Assembly (NCBI RefSeq): GCF_002733955.1
Contig: NZ_NVXQ01000005.1
Coordinates: forward strand, 124,001-188,000
Direction of reading: 5' to 3'
DNA from: Hoeflea sp.
Lineage (GTDB): Bacteria > Pseudomonadota > Alphaproteobacteria > Rhizobiales > Rhizobiaceae
Length of the DNA: 64,000 nucleotides
Position numbers and translations under genes: made by a program. The notes beneath the pieces are model-generated. The model did not search any database, had not been told where the DNA came from, and worked only from the letters and a program-made list of their open reading frames with translations. How positions within the stretch are numbered: the stretch's first letter is position 1; the number at the start of each line of letters is the position of its first letter. Shown here piece by piece: positions 29,410 through 38,822 of this stretch.

Positions 29410-30414
29410 TCAGCGAACCAGAAAACCTCTCGCCAAGGGGTCATCATCCTCGACAATGAACTCGGCCTTGCCGGAATAAAACGCCCGGCCCGAGACCCGG
29501 GCGGTGATCGCCTTGTGCGGGCCGCAGGTTGTCTTCGAAGCGACAGCACCGGAAAGCCGGCTGCCGACAATGCTTTCGAAGCCCCGTAACTGGCCCAGCA
29601 AGATTTGGCCGCGTGCGTGCATGGCCGCCAGCCTTGCGGTGACACCGGAGCCTGTGGGCGAACGGTCAACCTGCCGCTCGGCAAAGACGCAGACATTCCG
29701 CGTCGGCTCATCTGAATACACGTCTTTGCCATCGGTCAGGATCGTGCCGTAGAGAAAGGCCAGGTCATCGGCATCGGGATGGCCGAGCTGAATTGCCGCC
29801 TGCGCCGCCCTGGTCAGCTGATCGGCCGCCTCGACAAAATCTGCCACCGGATCGCGGCTGAACTCGAGCCCGAACTGGCTTGCGTCCGCCAGCGCATAAA
29901 ACGCGCCGCCATAAGCGATGTCGAAACTGATATCGCCCCAGGGCTCGAGGGTCAGCACCTTGTCGCGCGCAAACAGGAAGGACGGTACGCTCTCGAAACT
30001 GACGTCTGCCGCCTTGCCGTCGCGCATGGTGACTTCGGCGCGGACCATGCCGCAAGGGCACTCGATGTTGACGTGGGTCACGTCCATGCCCGCCGGGACC
30101 AGGCCCTGGTCCACCGCATAGCGCCCGAGCGCAATGATGGCGTGGCCGCACATGGTGGAGTAGCCCTCATTGTGCATGAACAGCACTGCCAGATCGGCGC
30201 CGGGCAGGTCCGGTTCAACCAGCAGCGCACCATACATGTCTGCATGGCCGCGCGGCTCGAACATCAGGATCGTTCTGAGATGATCAAGATGGTCGCGGAC
30301 ATAAGCGCGCTTTTCGAGGATCGTGCCCTTTGGCAAGTCCGGATAGCCACTGGTGACGATGCGGAGCGGCTCGCCGCCGGTGTGCATGTCGATGACGGTG
30401 AGCGGGCTGTTCAT
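29410..30414 (-). CDS. Proline racemase-family enzyme, probable trans-3-hydroxy-L-proline dehydratase
   Basis: The 334-residue protein belongs to the proline racemase fold: MHTGGEPLR at the N-terminus, the first catalytic site MCGHA with Cys near residue 89, and the second site [12 protein letters not shown]. In racemases and 4-hydroxyproline epimerases the second site has Cys; here it is Thr (about T254). In the family a Thr at that position marks trans-3-hydroxy-L-proline dehydratases, which make delta1-pyrroline-2-carboxylate. The ATG overlaps the dut stop by four bases, so it is translationally coupled to dut. The expected pyrroline-2-carboxylate reductase is not in the window. Confidence 0.85.
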   Translation of the reverse strand: MNSPLTVIDMHTGGEPLRIVTSGYPDLPKGTILEKRAYVRDHLDHLRTILMFEPRGHADMYGALLVEPDLPGADLAVLFMHNEGYSTMCGHAIIALGRYAVDQGLVPAGMDVTHVNIECPCGMVRAEVTMRDGKAADVSFESVPSFLFARDKVLTLEPWGDISFDIAYGGAFYALADASQFGLEFSRDPVADFVEAADQLTRAAQAAIQLGHPDADDLAFLYGTILTDGKDVYSDEPTRNVCVFAERQVDRSPTGSGVTARLAAMHARGQILLGQLRGFESIVGSRLSGAVASKTTCGPHKAITARVSGRAFYSGKAEFIVEDDDPLARGFLVR

Positions 30415-30893
30415 GCGGTTCCTGTCGAGCCGAAGCCGCCGGCGCCGCGCGCGGTTTCATCCACCGCGTCGCGCAGGCTGATCCGGGCCTGCACCACAGG
30501 GGCGATAACCAGTTGCGCAATCCGCATGCCGCGGATCACGGTGAACGGCTCGGTGCCGAGATTGGCGAGGATGACCTTGACCTCGCCGCGGTAATCGCTG
30601 TCGATCGTGCCGGGCGTGTTGAGGCAGGTGATGCCGGATTTGAGCGCCAGCCCGGAGCGCGGACGGACCTGGCCTTCGAAGCCCTGCGGGATCTGCATGA
30701 TCAGGCCGGTGGGCACGGCGAAACGGCCGCCCGGGGCAATTTCCAGCGGTGCATTGTCCTCAACTGCAGCCCGCAGATCCATGCCTGCCGATCCCTTGGT
30801 TTCATAGGCCGGAAGGTCGAGACCGTCGCCATGCGGCAGGCGGACGACAATCAACTCGGGCATTGATCGGGACGCGGCATCAGGATGTGTCAT
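30411..30893 (-). CDS. dut: Deoxyuridine 5'-triphosphate nucleotidohydrolase (dUTPase)
   Basis: dUTPase keeps uracil out of DNA and supplies dUMP for thymidylate. All five trimeric dUTPase motifs are present: [35 protein letters not shown] and the C-terminal [10 protein letters not shown]. At 160 residues it is normal size; the start could be ATG 30893 or the ATG ten codons in. In many rhizobia dut sits beside coaBC; here coaBC is 17 kb away and dut is instead followed by an overlapping hydroxyproline-dehydratase-like gene. It is divergent from prfC. Confidence 0.96.
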   Translation of the reverse strand: MTHPDAASRSMPELIVVRLPHGDGLDLPAYETKGSAGMDLRAAVEDNAPLEIAPGGRFAVPTGLIMQIPQGFEGQVRPRSGLALKSGITCLNTPGTIDSDYRGEVKVILANLGTEPFTVIRGMRIAQLVIAPVVQARISLRDAVDETARGAGGFGSTGTA

Positions 30894-30986
30894 GGGTCAA
30901 GCTTTTACGCTTGGCGGGGCAAGGTCAATTGCATGGCGGGCGGCAAGACGATAGAAGGCAGCCCAATCAACAGGAATTGTCAGACG

Positions 30987-32576
30987 ATGCCCGAACAACT
31001 TGCCGAGGAAGTCGGCCGCCGCCGCACCTTCGCCATCATTTCGCACCCGGACGCCGGCAAGACCACGCTGACCGAAAAGCTGTTGCTGTTCGGCGGCGCG
31101 ATCCAGCTTGCGGGTGAGGTGAAAGCCAAGAAGGACCGGATCCAGACCCGCTCGGACTGGATGAAGATCGAGCGCGAGCGCGGCATCTCGGTGGTCACCT
31201 CGGTGATGACGTTCGAGTATGACAATCATGTCTTCAACCTGCTCGACACGCCGGGCCATGAGGACTTTGCCGATGACACCTACCGGACGCTGACGGCGGT
31301 GGATGCGGCGGTAATGGTGATCGACGCGGCCAAGGGCATCGAGCCGCGAACATTGAAACTGTTCGAGGTCTGCCGGCTCAGGGACATTCCGATCATCACC
31401 TTCGTCAACAAGATGGACCGCGAGGCCCGCAACCCGTTCGAAATCCTTGACGAGGTCGAGCAGAAACTGGCGCTCGACACGGCGCCGATGACCTGGCCGA
31501 TCGGTCAGGGCAAGAGCTTTTCGGGCACCTATCATCTGGCGAAATCGGCGATCCGCAAATCCGACAAGGAAACAGAACTGACGCCGGTCAACGGTCCGGA
31601 ATCGGATGCGGTTGCCGGACTGTTGCCGGAGAACGAGCGCGAGACCTTCATCGAGGAAACCAGTCTCGCGGCGGAAGCCTGCCGCCCGTTTGATCTCGAA
31701 GCGTTCCGAGAGGGCCATCTGACGCCGGTTTATTTCGGCTCGGCGTTGCGGAATTTTGGCGTCCGCGACCTGATCAACGCGCTGGGCGAATTCGCACCGC
31801 AGCCGCGGGCGCAAGTGGCCGACACGCGCACGGTGGAAGCCACTGACCCGAAAATGACGGCATTCGTGTTCAAGATCCAGGCCAATATGGACCCCAACCA
31901 CCGCGACCGCATTGCCTTTGTGCGGGTGTGCTCGGGCAAGCTTCAACGCGGCATGAAAGCGCGGCTGGCGCGCACCGGCAAGCCGATGGGGCTGTCGGCG
32001 CCGCAGTTCTTCTTCGCGTCGCAACGGCAGATCGCCGACACCGCCTATGCCGGGGATGTGGTCGGCATACCCAACCATGGCACGCTCAGAATTGGCGACA
32101 CGCTGACCGAAGGCGAAGCGCTGGTGTTCCAGGGCGTACCGAACTTCGCGCCGGAGATCCTGCGCCGGGTGCGGCTCGAAGATGCGATGAAGGCGAAAAA
32201 GCTGAAAGAAGCGCTGCAGCAGATGGCCGAGGAAGGCGTGGTGCAGCTGTTTTCGCCCGAGGACGGATCGCCGGCGATTGTCGGAGTGGTCGGCGCCTTG
32301 CAGCTCGACGTGCTGAAGGAGCGACTGCAGGCGGAATACGGATTGCCGGTAAGTTTCGAAATGGCACGATTTTCGGTCTGCCGCTGGATCTCATCGGCGG
32401 ACAAGGCCGATCTCGAACGCTTCGTCACCAGCCATCGCGGCGATATCGCCCGCGATCTCGATGGCGACCCGGTGTTCCTGGCCTCGGACCAGTTCTCGCT
32501 CAATTACGAGGCTGAGCGCTGGAAGATGATCGATATGGTGGCAATCAAGGAGTACCACGTCACCAAGGCGGCCTGA
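30987..32576 (+). CDS. prfC: Peptide chain release factor 3
   Basis: RF3 is a GTPase that recycles RF1/RF2 from terminated ribosomes. The G domain has SHPDAGKTT, the switch region around RERGISVVTSVM, DTPGHEDF and FVNKMD, followed by the RF3-specific domains with QANMDPNHRDRIAFVRVCSG and the C-terminal VCRWI. ATG 30987 gives 529 residues, equal to the E. coli protein; the frame is open back to 30885 with no family character. It is divergent from dut and followed after 86 bp by a DUF305-like gene. Confidence 0.95.
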   Translation: MPEQLAEEVGRRRTFAIISHPDAGKTTLTEKLLLFGGAIQLAGEVKAKKDRIQTRSDWMKIERERGISVVTSVMTFEYDNHVFNLLDTPGHEDFADDTYRTLTAVDAAVMVIDAAKGIEPRTLKLFEVCRLRDIPIITFVNKMDREARNPFEILDEVEQKLALDTAPMTWPIGQGKSFSGTYHLAKSAIRKSDKETELTPVNGPESDAVAGLLPENERETFIEETSLAAEACRPFDLEAFREGHLTPVYFGSALRNFGVRDLINALGEFAPQPRAQVADTRTVEATDPKMTAFVFKIQANMDPNHRDRIAFVRVCSGKLQRGMKARLARTGKPMGLSAPQFFFASQRQIADTAYAGDVVGIPNHGTLRIGDTLTEGEALVFQGVPNFAPEILRRVRLEDAMKAKKLKEALQQMAEEGVVQLFSPEDGSPAIVGVVGALQLDVLKERLQAEYGLPVSFEMARFSVCRWISSADKADLERFVTSHRGDIARDLDGDPVFLASDQFSLNYEAERWKMIDMVAIKEYHVTKAA

Positions 32577-32662
32577 GGCCGGACTTGCCATTGATTTCAA
32601 ATGTGGCGGAACAAACTGGCCGCCCGGGCGTTGTCGCAAGACTGACTCCGGGGGAGCCCACC

Positions 32663-33130
32663 ATGCAGACATCCTATTTGCGCCTTGGCGCGATGGTCCT
32701 CACCTCGATCCTGGTGATGTTCGGGCTGGTGTATCTGAGCACCTTTGCCGCCAGCCACATCTGGTTCAGCCAGACGCGGATATGGATGGCAATTTACATG
32801 GGCGCTGCGATGGCGGCGGTGATGCTGTCCTTCATGTTCGGCTTGTACAGGAACAGCAAGCTCAACATCGCCATCTTTGCCGGCGCGGCGCTGTTGTTTT
32901 CCGGATCGCTCTATACCGTGCGCAGCCAAGCCAATGCGGGTGACGTGGCTCGGATGAAAGGGATATCCCCGCATCACTCCGCCGTCATCCTGACAAGACC
33001 GGGGGCGAATTTTTCCGGCCCGGGAGTGCGCAACCTGACAGATGACATCATCAACGCGCAGCGTACCGAGATCGCCGAGATGAAGGCGCGGATTGACGAT
33101 CTGAACAGCACGGCCACAGCAAACAGATAA
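32663..33130 (+). CDS. Membrane protein with C-terminal DUF305-like domain
   Basis: Start ATG 32663 follows GGGGGAG at optimal distance. Three membrane helices (about residues 8-28, 39-60 and 66-85) precede a soluble tail with MKGISPHHSAVILT and VRNLTDDIINAQRTEIAEM, the short DUF305 pattern of a His-His pair plus a helix ending in a Q-x-x-EIxxM motif. DUF305 proteins are often found with copper or redox genes, but none is here. The tail should face the periplasm if three helices is right. It may be the second gene of a prfC transcript. Confidence 0.82.
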   Translation: MQTSYLRLGAMVLTSILVMFGLVYLSTFAASHIWFSQTRIWMAIYMGAAMAAVMLSFMFGLYRNSKLNIAIFAGAALLFSGSLYTVRSQANAGDVARMKGISPHHSAVILTRPGANFSGPGVRNLTDDIINAQRTEIAEMKARIDDLNSTATANR

Positions 33131-33459
33131 TATCGTCGATTGAGAAAGGGGCTAGAATGTCGCCAAGCCCCTGATCCCGCGATTGGCCGGCACCCTGTTA
33201 CGCCTCGCCGCCCCGGGCATGCCGGCGATACGCACAAGGGCCTGATTGCCGCTGCGAAACGCGTATGCCGCAGAGCGCTTTCCGATGGCGCCGGCTGGTG
33301 AAGATCCGCGAGACAGGCGTGCAGACGTTGGTCGCCTTATGCGCTGATGTCCGGCTTTCTTCCTGACAATGGCCAAAACGAACGTGTTTGTACCCGCTTC
33401 CACGCACTGAATCTGTTTCCGCGATTGCCTTTTTCTGCCGGACTGCTAAATCGCGAGCT
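33131..33459. other. Intergenic region before lepA (329 bp)
   Basis: Apart from the hairpin at 33147-33172 I see no gene, RNA or clear promoter. It must hold the lepA promoter; the ribosome site of lepA itself is poor. Confidence 0.6.
33147..33172. terminator. Hairpin downstream of the DUF305-like gene
   Basis: AGGGGCT (33147-33153) and AGCCCCT (33166-33172) form a perfect 7-bp stem with a 12-base loop, 17 bp past the gene stop. There is no T tract on the coding strand, so termination is only suggested by position. Confidence 0.4.
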
Positions 33460-35268
33460 ATGACAAACACCCCGCTCTCCCATATTCGCAATTTTTCGAT
33501 CGTGGCTCACATCGACCACGGCAAATCCACGCTTGCCGACAGGCTGATCCAGACCTGCGGCGGGCTTGCCGAACGTGAGATGAGCAAGCAGGTTCTCGAC
33601 TCGATGGACATCGAGAAAGAGCGCGGCATCACCATCAAGGCGCAGACGGTGCGGCTGCACTACACCGCCAAGGATGGCGAGAAGTACGTGCTCAACCTGA
33701 TCGACACGCCGGGCCATGTCGACTTCGCCTACGAAGTCTCGCGCTCGCTTCGGGCCTGCGAAGGCTCGCTCCTGGTGGTGGACGCCTCGCAAGGGGTCGA
33801 AGCGCAGACGCTGGCCAATGTCTACGCGGCACTCGATGCCGACCACGAGATCGTGCCGGTGCTCAACAAGATCGACCTGCCGGCGGCAGAGCCGGAGCGG
33901 ATCAAGGAACAGATCGAGGAAGTGATCGGCCTGGACGCTTCGGACGCAGTGATGATCTCGGCCAAGTCCGGCATCGGCATTCCCGATGTGCTGGAAGCCA
34001 TCGTCACCCGGCTGCCCGCGCCCAAGGGCGGCGATGTCAAGGACCCGCTGAAAGCGATGCTGGTCGACAGCTGGTACGACACCTATCTCGGCGTCATCGT
34101 GCTGGTGCGCGTGATCAATGGCGAAATGAAAAAGGGCCAGCAGATCCGCCTGATGGGCACCGACGCCCGCTACACCGTGGAACGGATCGGCATCATCACC
34201 CCGAAACTCGTCACCGTCGACACACTCGGGCCCGGCGAAATCGGCTTCATCACCGCGTCGATCAAGGAAGTGGCCGACACCAGGGTGGGTGACACCATCA
34301 CCGAGGAGAAGCGCCCCACCGCCGAGGCGCTGCCCGGCTTCAAGCCGGCGCAGCCGGTGGTGTTTTGCGGCTTGTTTCCCGTCGATGCAGCGGATTTCGA
34401 GGATCTGCGCGCGGCCATGGGCAAGCTAAGGCTCAATGACGCCTCGTTCTCGTTCGAGATGGAAACCTCGGCCGCGCTCGGTTTCGGCTTCCGTTGCGGC
34501 TTTCTCGGCCTGCTGCATCTCGAAATCATCCAGGAGCGGCTGGAGCGCGAGTTCAATCTCGACCTGATCGCCACCGCCCCGTCGGTGGTCTACCGAATGA
34601 ACATGACCAATGGCGAGGTGCTGGAACTGCACAATCCGGCCGACATGCCCGATGTGGTCAAGATTTCGAGCATCGAGGAGCCCTGGATCAAGGCCACCAT
34701 CCTGACGCCGGACGAATATCTCGGCGCAATCCTGAAACTGTGTCAGGACCGGCGCGGCATCCAGACCGACCTGAGCTATGTCGGCAAGCGGGCGATGGTG
34801 ACCTACCAGCTGCCGCTCAACGAAGTCGTGTTCGACTTCTACGACCGGCTGAAATCGATCTCCAAGGGCTATGCCAGCTTCGATTACCAGATCACCGGCC
34901 ATGAAGCGGGCGACCTGGTGCGGATGTCGATCCTGGTCAATGACGAGCCGGTGGATGCGCTGTCGATGCTGGTGCACCGTACGGCTGCGGAAAAGCGCGG
35001 CCGCGCCATGTGTGAAAAGCTCAAGGACCTGATTCCGCGGCACATGTTCAAGATCCCGATCCAGGCCGCCATCGGCGGCAAGGTGGTGGCGCGCGAGACG
35101 ATCTCGGCAATGCGCAAGGACGTGACCGCCAAGTGCTATGGCGGCGACGCCACGCGGAAACGCAAGCTCCTGGACAAGCAGAAGGCCGGCAAGAAGAAGA
35201 TGCGCCAGTTCGGCAAGGTCGACATCCCGCAGGAAGCCTTTATCGAGGCGCTGAAGATCGGCGACTGA
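33460..35268 (+). CDS. lepA: Elongation factor 4 (LepA)
   Basis: LepA is a ribosome-binding GTPase that assists translation and 30S assembly under stress. The G domain has [36 protein letters not shown] and LNKIDLP, and the LepA-specific C-terminus is intact, with [19 protein letters not shown]-like basic residues near the end. ATG 33460 gives 602 residues, standard size; the open frame begins at 33388 but the extra residues are not conserved. tRNA-Leu follows downstream with its own promoter. Confidence 0.97.
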   Translation: MTNTPLSHIRNFSIVAHIDHGKSTLADRLIQTCGGLAEREMSKQVLDSMDIEKERGITIKAQTVRLHYTAKDGEKYVLNLIDTPGHVDFAYEVSRSLRACEGSLLVVDASQGVEAQTLANVYAALDADHEIVPVLNKIDLPAAEPERIKEQIEEVIGLDASDAVMISAKSGIGIPDVLEAIVTRLPAPKGGDVKDPLKAMLVDSWYDTYLGVIVLVRVINGEMKKGQQIRLMGTDARYTVERIGIITPKLVTVDTLGPGEIGFITASIKEVADTRVGDTITEEKRPTAEALPGFKPAQPVVFCGLFPVDAADFEDLRAAMGKLRLNDASFSFEMETSAALGFGFRCGFLGLLHLEIIQERLEREFNLDLIATAPSVVYRMNMTNGEVLELHNPADMPDVVKISSIEEPWIKATILTPDEYLGAILKLCQDRRGIQTDLSYVGKRAMVTYQLPLNEVVFDFYDRLKSISKGYASFDYQITGHEAGDLVRMSILVNDEPVDALSMLVHRTAAEKRGRAMCEKLKDLIPRHMFKIPIQAAIGGKVVARETISAMRKDVTAKCYGGDATRKRKLLDKQKAGKKKMRQFGKVDIPQEAFIEALKIGD

Positions 35269-35486
35269 TCCGAATCGTGCACCGGTGGCGGCCATCTCCG
35301 CCGCAACACAACAGAGCAGACTGTCCCCTTCGCGCCGGTGGTGAAAACGGCCGGCTGGCGCTGTCACGACCGCGCCGTCGAACTCGACGGTGTCAAGTCC
35401 GGGCACAGCAAAGCCGGAAAAGCATGTGGTTGAGACTGCGGCGTGAAACAAAAACGAGATAATTGATATGACTGTGCATTCTGCCG

Positions 35487-35515
35487 TTGACAGGAGCGCC
35501 CAGACCCCCTAAATC
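35487..35515 (+). promoter_or_regulatory. Sigma-70-type promoter of the tRNA-Leu gene
   Basis: TTGACA (35487-35492) and TAAATC (35510-35515) are exactly 17 bases apart, and the tRNA begins ten bases after the -10. The -35 is a perfect consensus; the -10 is the relaxed alphaproteobacterial form. Confidence 0.7.
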
Positions 35516-35524
35516 CGCGCCAAT

Positions 35525-35611
35525 GCCCAGATGGCGGAATTGGTAGACGCGCTACGTTCAGGTCGTAGTTCTCGCAAGGGAGTGGAGGTTCGAGTCCTCT
35601 TCTGGGCACCA
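35525..35611 (+). tRNA. tRNA-Leu (anticodon CAG)
   Basis: The acceptor stem GCCCAGA (35525-35531) pairs with TCTGGGC (35601-35607), followed by A and an encoded CCA. The anticodon stem CTACG/CGTAG encloses TTCAGGT, giving anticodon CAG for CUG codons. A long variable arm and the T arm GGAGGTTCGAGTCCTC complete a class II tRNA of 87 bases including CCA. It has its own promoter and an intrinsic terminator. Confidence 0.97.
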
Positions 35612-35653
35612 ATTTCAAGTTTCTGATTGTCCGAGACAATCCGGAAACACTAC

Positions 35654-35680
35654 AAAAAGCCCGCGCAAGCGGGCTTTTTT
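35654..35680 (+). terminator. Intrinsic terminator of tRNA-Leu
   Basis: GCCCGC (35659-35664) and GCGGGC (35669-35674) form a GC-rich stem with a GCAA tetraloop, preceded by five A and followed by six T. It works in both directions and also ends transcripts from the opposing HD-GYP gene. Confidence 0.92.
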
Positions 35681-35851
35681 GTTGGCTTGTCGGCCAGTCG
35701 GAGGCCCGGGGGCCGGGCGTTGAGACCGCGGGTTTTTGGAGCCAGGGAGCGCCGCACGGGCCGGGTTTCCATCCGTGCCGCCCAGCACGACTTCAAGCCG
35801 CGGATGAAAGTCCCTCCTACCAGGGGAAGGCGGTTGCACCTGTCGAGCCGG

Positions 35852-37240
35852 TCAGGCGGCGACGGTGGTGGCGAGTTTGGCGAGGCCTGACTTGAGCGCT
35901 GCGATGCAGGCGGGGTCGAAGGCGGCGCCTGCGTCCGCGTCGAGGATTTCGAGCGCCTTTGCGATCGGCATGGCTGCGCGGTAGGGGCGCTCGGCTGTGA
36001 GGGCATCGAAAACATCGGCGACGGTGAGGATGCGGGCCTCGAGACAGATCTCGTCGCCTTTCAGGCCATGCGGATAGCCCTTACCGTCAAGCCGCTCGTG
36101 GTGGGCGCAGGCGATGGGGGCGATATCGGCGAAGGCTGCGACACGGCCAAGAATGGCGGCGCTCTCGGCCGGGTGCCGCTTGATCGCCGCCCATTCCTCG
36201 GCATCGAGCTTGCCGGGCTTGTCGAGCACCTGATTGGAGATGGCGAGCTTGCCGAGATCGTGCAAAAGCGCCGCGCGGCGAAGCCAGCGGCGGTGACCGG
36301 GGCTGAGGCCGAACTCCTCGGCGATCATGTCGGTGTAGAGCGTGACGCGGTTGGAATGGTCCGCGGTAAACGGGCTCTTGGCGTCGACCACATCGGCAAA
36401 GGCGGCCGCGACGTCATCGAGGTAATCCTCGTCAACCGGAGCGGATTGCAGCGCCGGGGTCATGGCGAAGACGTGGGTCTCGAGATCGGACGAAGCGAGC
36501 AGCGGCCAGAAATCCGGCGCCTGCTGGGCGGTGACGAAGGCTGCGACCAGATCGGGATCGAACCAGACGCCGGAGCGGGCGACGGCTTCGCTGAGTGCTG
36601 CCTCGGGGCCGCTTTCGGCATGGAAGACGTCGATGATCTGGGCCAGGAGCGCGATCCCGGAAATCTGCGGAATCTGCCGGTGCTTGAGGCCTTGCGGCTG
36701 GCCGGAGCCGTCCCAGTGCTCATCAAGCGAGAGAATGCCGTCCTGCACGGTTTGCGAAAAGCCCATTCGGCCGGCGATGTCGGCGCCGCGATGGCAGCGG
36801 GTCTGCATCACTTCGCGGGCGATCTTGCCGGACTTCTGGACGACGCTGATCAGCGTGCGAATGCGCTCGCCAAGGCCGGCCTCGAGCCCCGTCTGGGCGA
36901 AAACGAAGCGCAGGGCTGCGCTCATCGACGTGTCGATGGTCTTGAAATCGCGCTTGAAGGCGATGTCGTCGGCCAGATAGAGCTCGCAGATGCGCGCGGC
37001 GTTGCTGGAGCAGCCGAGATCCTTGAGCAGCAGGGTGTAATAAAGATCCCTGAGCGTCTCGTCGGGCAGGTTCAGCGCCTCGCCGATGCGGGTTCCGATA
37101 TAGCAGCCACGGATACAATGGCCGGCCGGCTGGCCTTCGGTCAGGTCCAGCGCGTAGCTGAGCGCACCGAGCAGTTCGGCAAGCTTGAAGCTGTGTGGGC
37201 GGGCATCCGCTGATTGGGTGAGATACAGGCTGGTGCTCAT
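35852..37240 (-). CDS. HD-GYP domain cyclic-di-GMP phosphodiesterase-like protein
   Basis: Two HD-like modules are visible in 462 residues. The N-terminal one (about 20-230) is degenerate. The C-terminal one (about 285-450) has DHSNRV, LLHDLGKLAISNQVLDKPGKL, IKRHP and HHERLDGKGYPHGLKG, the full HD-GYP signature with the metal-binding His/Asp residues and the GYP tripeptide. Such enzymes hydrolyse cyclic di-GMP. No signal-sensing or receiver domain is seen; the N-terminal module may be regulatory. It is divergent from the ArsR gene, 144 bp apart. Confidence 0.9.
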   Translation of the reverse strand: MSTSLYLTQSADARPHSFKLAELLGALSYALDLTEGQPAGHCIRGCYIGTRIGEALNLPDETLRDLYYTLLLKDLGCSSNAARICELYLADDIAFKRDFKTIDTSMSAALRFVFAQTGLEAGLGERIRTLISVVQKSGKIAREVMQTRCHRGADIAGRMGFSQTVQDGILSLDEHWDGSGQPQGLKHRQIPQISGIALLAQIIDVFHAESGPEAALSEAVARSGVWFDPDLVAAFVTAQQAPDFWPLLASSDLETHVFAMTPALQSAPVDEDYLDDVAAAFADVVDAKSPFTADHSNRVTLYTDMIAEEFGLSPGHRRWLRRAALLHDLGKLAISNQVLDKPGKLDAEEWAAIKRHPAESAAILGRVAAFADIAPIACAHHERLDGKGYPHGLKGDEICLEARILTVADVFDALTAERPYRAAMPIAKALEILDADAGAAFDPACIAALKSGLAKLATTVAA

Positions 37241-37341
37241 CGCGGACTCTCGGTTGAAGGGTGGTTATACAAGCGGCAACTTAAGAAGGGTTTACCGGGC
37301 GGGCAGCGAGGCGAGAGACCGGCATTTGCCAAACCTAATAA

Positions 37342-37367
37342 ATTCGATATAACTAGTTTTATCGAAT
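37342..37367. promoter_or_regulatory. Operator for the ArsR-type repressor
   Basis: ATTCGATA (37342-37349) and TATCGAAT (37360-37367) form a perfect 8-bp inverted repeat with a 10-base spacer, ending 17 bp before the arsR-type ATG. Size, AT content and position match ArsR/SmtB operators, implying autoregulation of the regulator-permease operon. Confidence 0.65.
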
Positions 37368-37384
37368 CATTTTGGACAAAGCAC

Positions 37385-37684
37385 ATGGATACAACCGAAG
37401 CAGCGCAGGGGTTTTCCGCCATGGGCTCGGAATCGCGGCTCGAGGTGCTGCAGGCGCTGGTCCGGGCCGGGGAAACCGGATTGCGGGTTGGCGATATCCA
37501 GCAGCGGACCGGCATCTCGGCCTCCACGCTGGCGCATCACCTGAAATTCCTGTCCGCCGCCAACCTGATTGTTCAACGCAAGCAGGGACGGGTGATCATG
37601 AGCACGGCGAATTTCGCGCATCTGAGCCTGCTGGCAGGGTTCATTCTGGAAAATTGCTGCACCGAAACGGAGCCTACGTCATGA
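37385..37684 (+). CDS. ArsR/SmtB-family repressor (metalloid-responsive type)
   Basis: A 99-residue winged-helix protein: MGSESRLEVLQALV, then LRVGDIQQRTGISASTLAHHLKFL, and the wing VQRKQGRVIMST. The classic metal-site motif ELCVCDL is replaced by GLRVGDI, so the usual alpha-3 cysteines are missing; the only cysteines are a C-terminal pair, C91-C92 (LENCC). Other ArsR proteins sense As(III) or methylated arsenicals through C-terminal cysteines, so metalloid sensing is plausible. It starts 17 bp after a perfect operator and its TGA overlaps the permease ATG. Confidence 0.85.
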   Translation: MDTTEAAQGFSAMGSESRLEVLQALVRAGETGLRVGDIQQRTGISASTLAHHLKFLSAANLIVQRKQGRVIMSTANFAHLSLLAGFILENCCTETEPTS

Positions 37685-38715
37685 CCGACATCACCCAGAC
37701 ACCGAGGATTTCTGGCGCAGACATCAAGGGATGGATCGCGACGCCGTGGACGGTGATCGTGCTGGCGCTTCTGTCCGTGGCCGTTCTCGACCCGGGGCAG
37801 TTCGCAGCCGTTGCCAGTTTTGCCGTGCGCGCATTGCTGAGCACCCTGCCCTATATCGCCTTTGCGGTGCTCCTGATTGCCGGGCTGAAGGCAGCGGGCG
37901 CGGAATCGGTGATCGCCGACGCCTTCAAGGGCCGTGAAACCAAGATGATCATGATGGCAGCCCTGTTTGGCGGGCTGGCGCCGTTCTGCTCGTGCGAAGT
38001 GATCCCGTTCATCGCAGGCCTGCTGGCGCTGGGCGCACCATTGTCAGCGGTGATGGCGTTCTGGCTGTCATCGCCGCTGATCGATCCCCCAACGCTGCTG
38101 ATCACGGCGGCAGCCCTGGGCTGGCCGTTTGCCATCGGCAAGGCGGTGATCGCGGTGGCGCTAGGGCTCTCGGGCGGGTTTGCGATCAAGGCTGCGATGG
38201 AGGCCGGCTGGTTTTCCGATCCGCTCAGGGCCGTCAGGCAGTCGCGCTGCGGTTGCGGAGCGGATCCGTTTTCAGGCAGGCCGGTCTGGCGCTTCTGGAG
38301 CGAAGAGACCCGTCGCGCCACCTTCCGCACGGAACTGATCAGCAACGGCGTCTTCCTGATCAAGTGGCTGGCGCTGGCCTATGTTCTTGAAGCGCTGTTG
38401 GTGACCTATGTGCCGGCCGACATGATCGCCGGACTGGTGGGCGGCGAAGGCGTGGTGCCGATCGGCATTGCAGCGCTGGTCGGCATGCCCGCCTATCTCA
38501 ACTCCTATGTCGCACCACCGCTGCTGGCAGGCCTGATGGAGCAGGGTATGAGCAATGGCGCGGCGATGGCTTTCATGATTGCCGGTGCGGTGAGCTCGAT
38601 CCCGGCGATGGCGGCGGTCTGGTCGCTGGTCAGGAAGCCGGTTTTCGCTGCCTATCTCGGCCTGGGTGTTTCGGGCGCCATTGTTTCGGGCATCCTGTTC
38701 CAGATGGTGGTTTGA
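37681..38715 (+). CDS. ArsP-like permease (PF03773 family)
   Basis: A 344-residue membrane protein with about eight to ten helices. The family motif FCSCEVIPF lies in the first half, a second SSPLIDPPT tract follows, and the second repeat has AALVGMPAYLNSYVAPPLLAG. A cytosolic loop (about 185-205) carries RCGCGADPF. ArsP members expel trivalent methylated arsenicals; conserved cysteines bind them. Coupling to an ArsR gene by a 4-bp overlap and the operator upstream fits a resistance operon. Substrate is inferred from family and context; other members of PF03773 have unknown substrates. No arsC, arsH or acr3 is nearby. Confidence 0.82.
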   Translation: MTDITQTPRISGADIKGWIATPWTVIVLALLSVAVLDPGQFAAVASFAVRALLSTLPYIAFAVLLIAGLKAAGAESVIADAFKGRETKMIMMAALFGGLAPFCSCEVIPFIAGLLALGAPLSAVMAFWLSSPLIDPPTLLITAAALGWPFAIGKAVIAVALGLSGGFAIKAAMEAGWFSDPLRAVRQSRCGCGADPFSGRPVWRFWSEETRRATFRTELISNGVFLIKWLALAYVLEALLVTYVPADMIAGLVGGEGVVPIGIAALVGMPAYLNSYVAPPLLAGLMEQGMSNGAAMAFMIAGAVSSIPAMAAVWSLVRKPVFAAYLGLGVSGAIVSGILFQMVV

Positions 38716-38781
38716 GACGGCCGGGTTCGACCGATGTGGCATGGTCGTCGAAGAACCTTGACGACATCTCTTAAAGAGCAT

Positions 38782-38816
38782 ATCCCATATTAAAGATTAT
38801 TTCCTGAATATGGGAT
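38782..38816. promoter_or_regulatory. Perfect 10-bp palindrome covering the XRE-cupin ribosome site
   Basis: ATCCCATATT (38782-38791) and AATATGGGAT (38807-38816) are a perfect inverted repeat with a 15-base spacer. The right arm contains GGGA, the likely Shine-Dalgarno seven bases before the ATG at 38823. Either a protein operator, most simply for the XRE protein itself, or an RNA hairpin masking the ribosome site would explain it. Confidence 0.6.
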
Positions 38817-38822
38817 GCAAGC

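Noticed and set aside
30897-32078. 393-codon minus-strand frame opposite prfC
   Set aside because: Shadow of prfC with Arg/His-rich sequence.
35375-35390. CCGTCGA/TCGACGG palindrome after lepA
   Set aside because: Two-base loop and no T tract; not a convincing terminator or operator.
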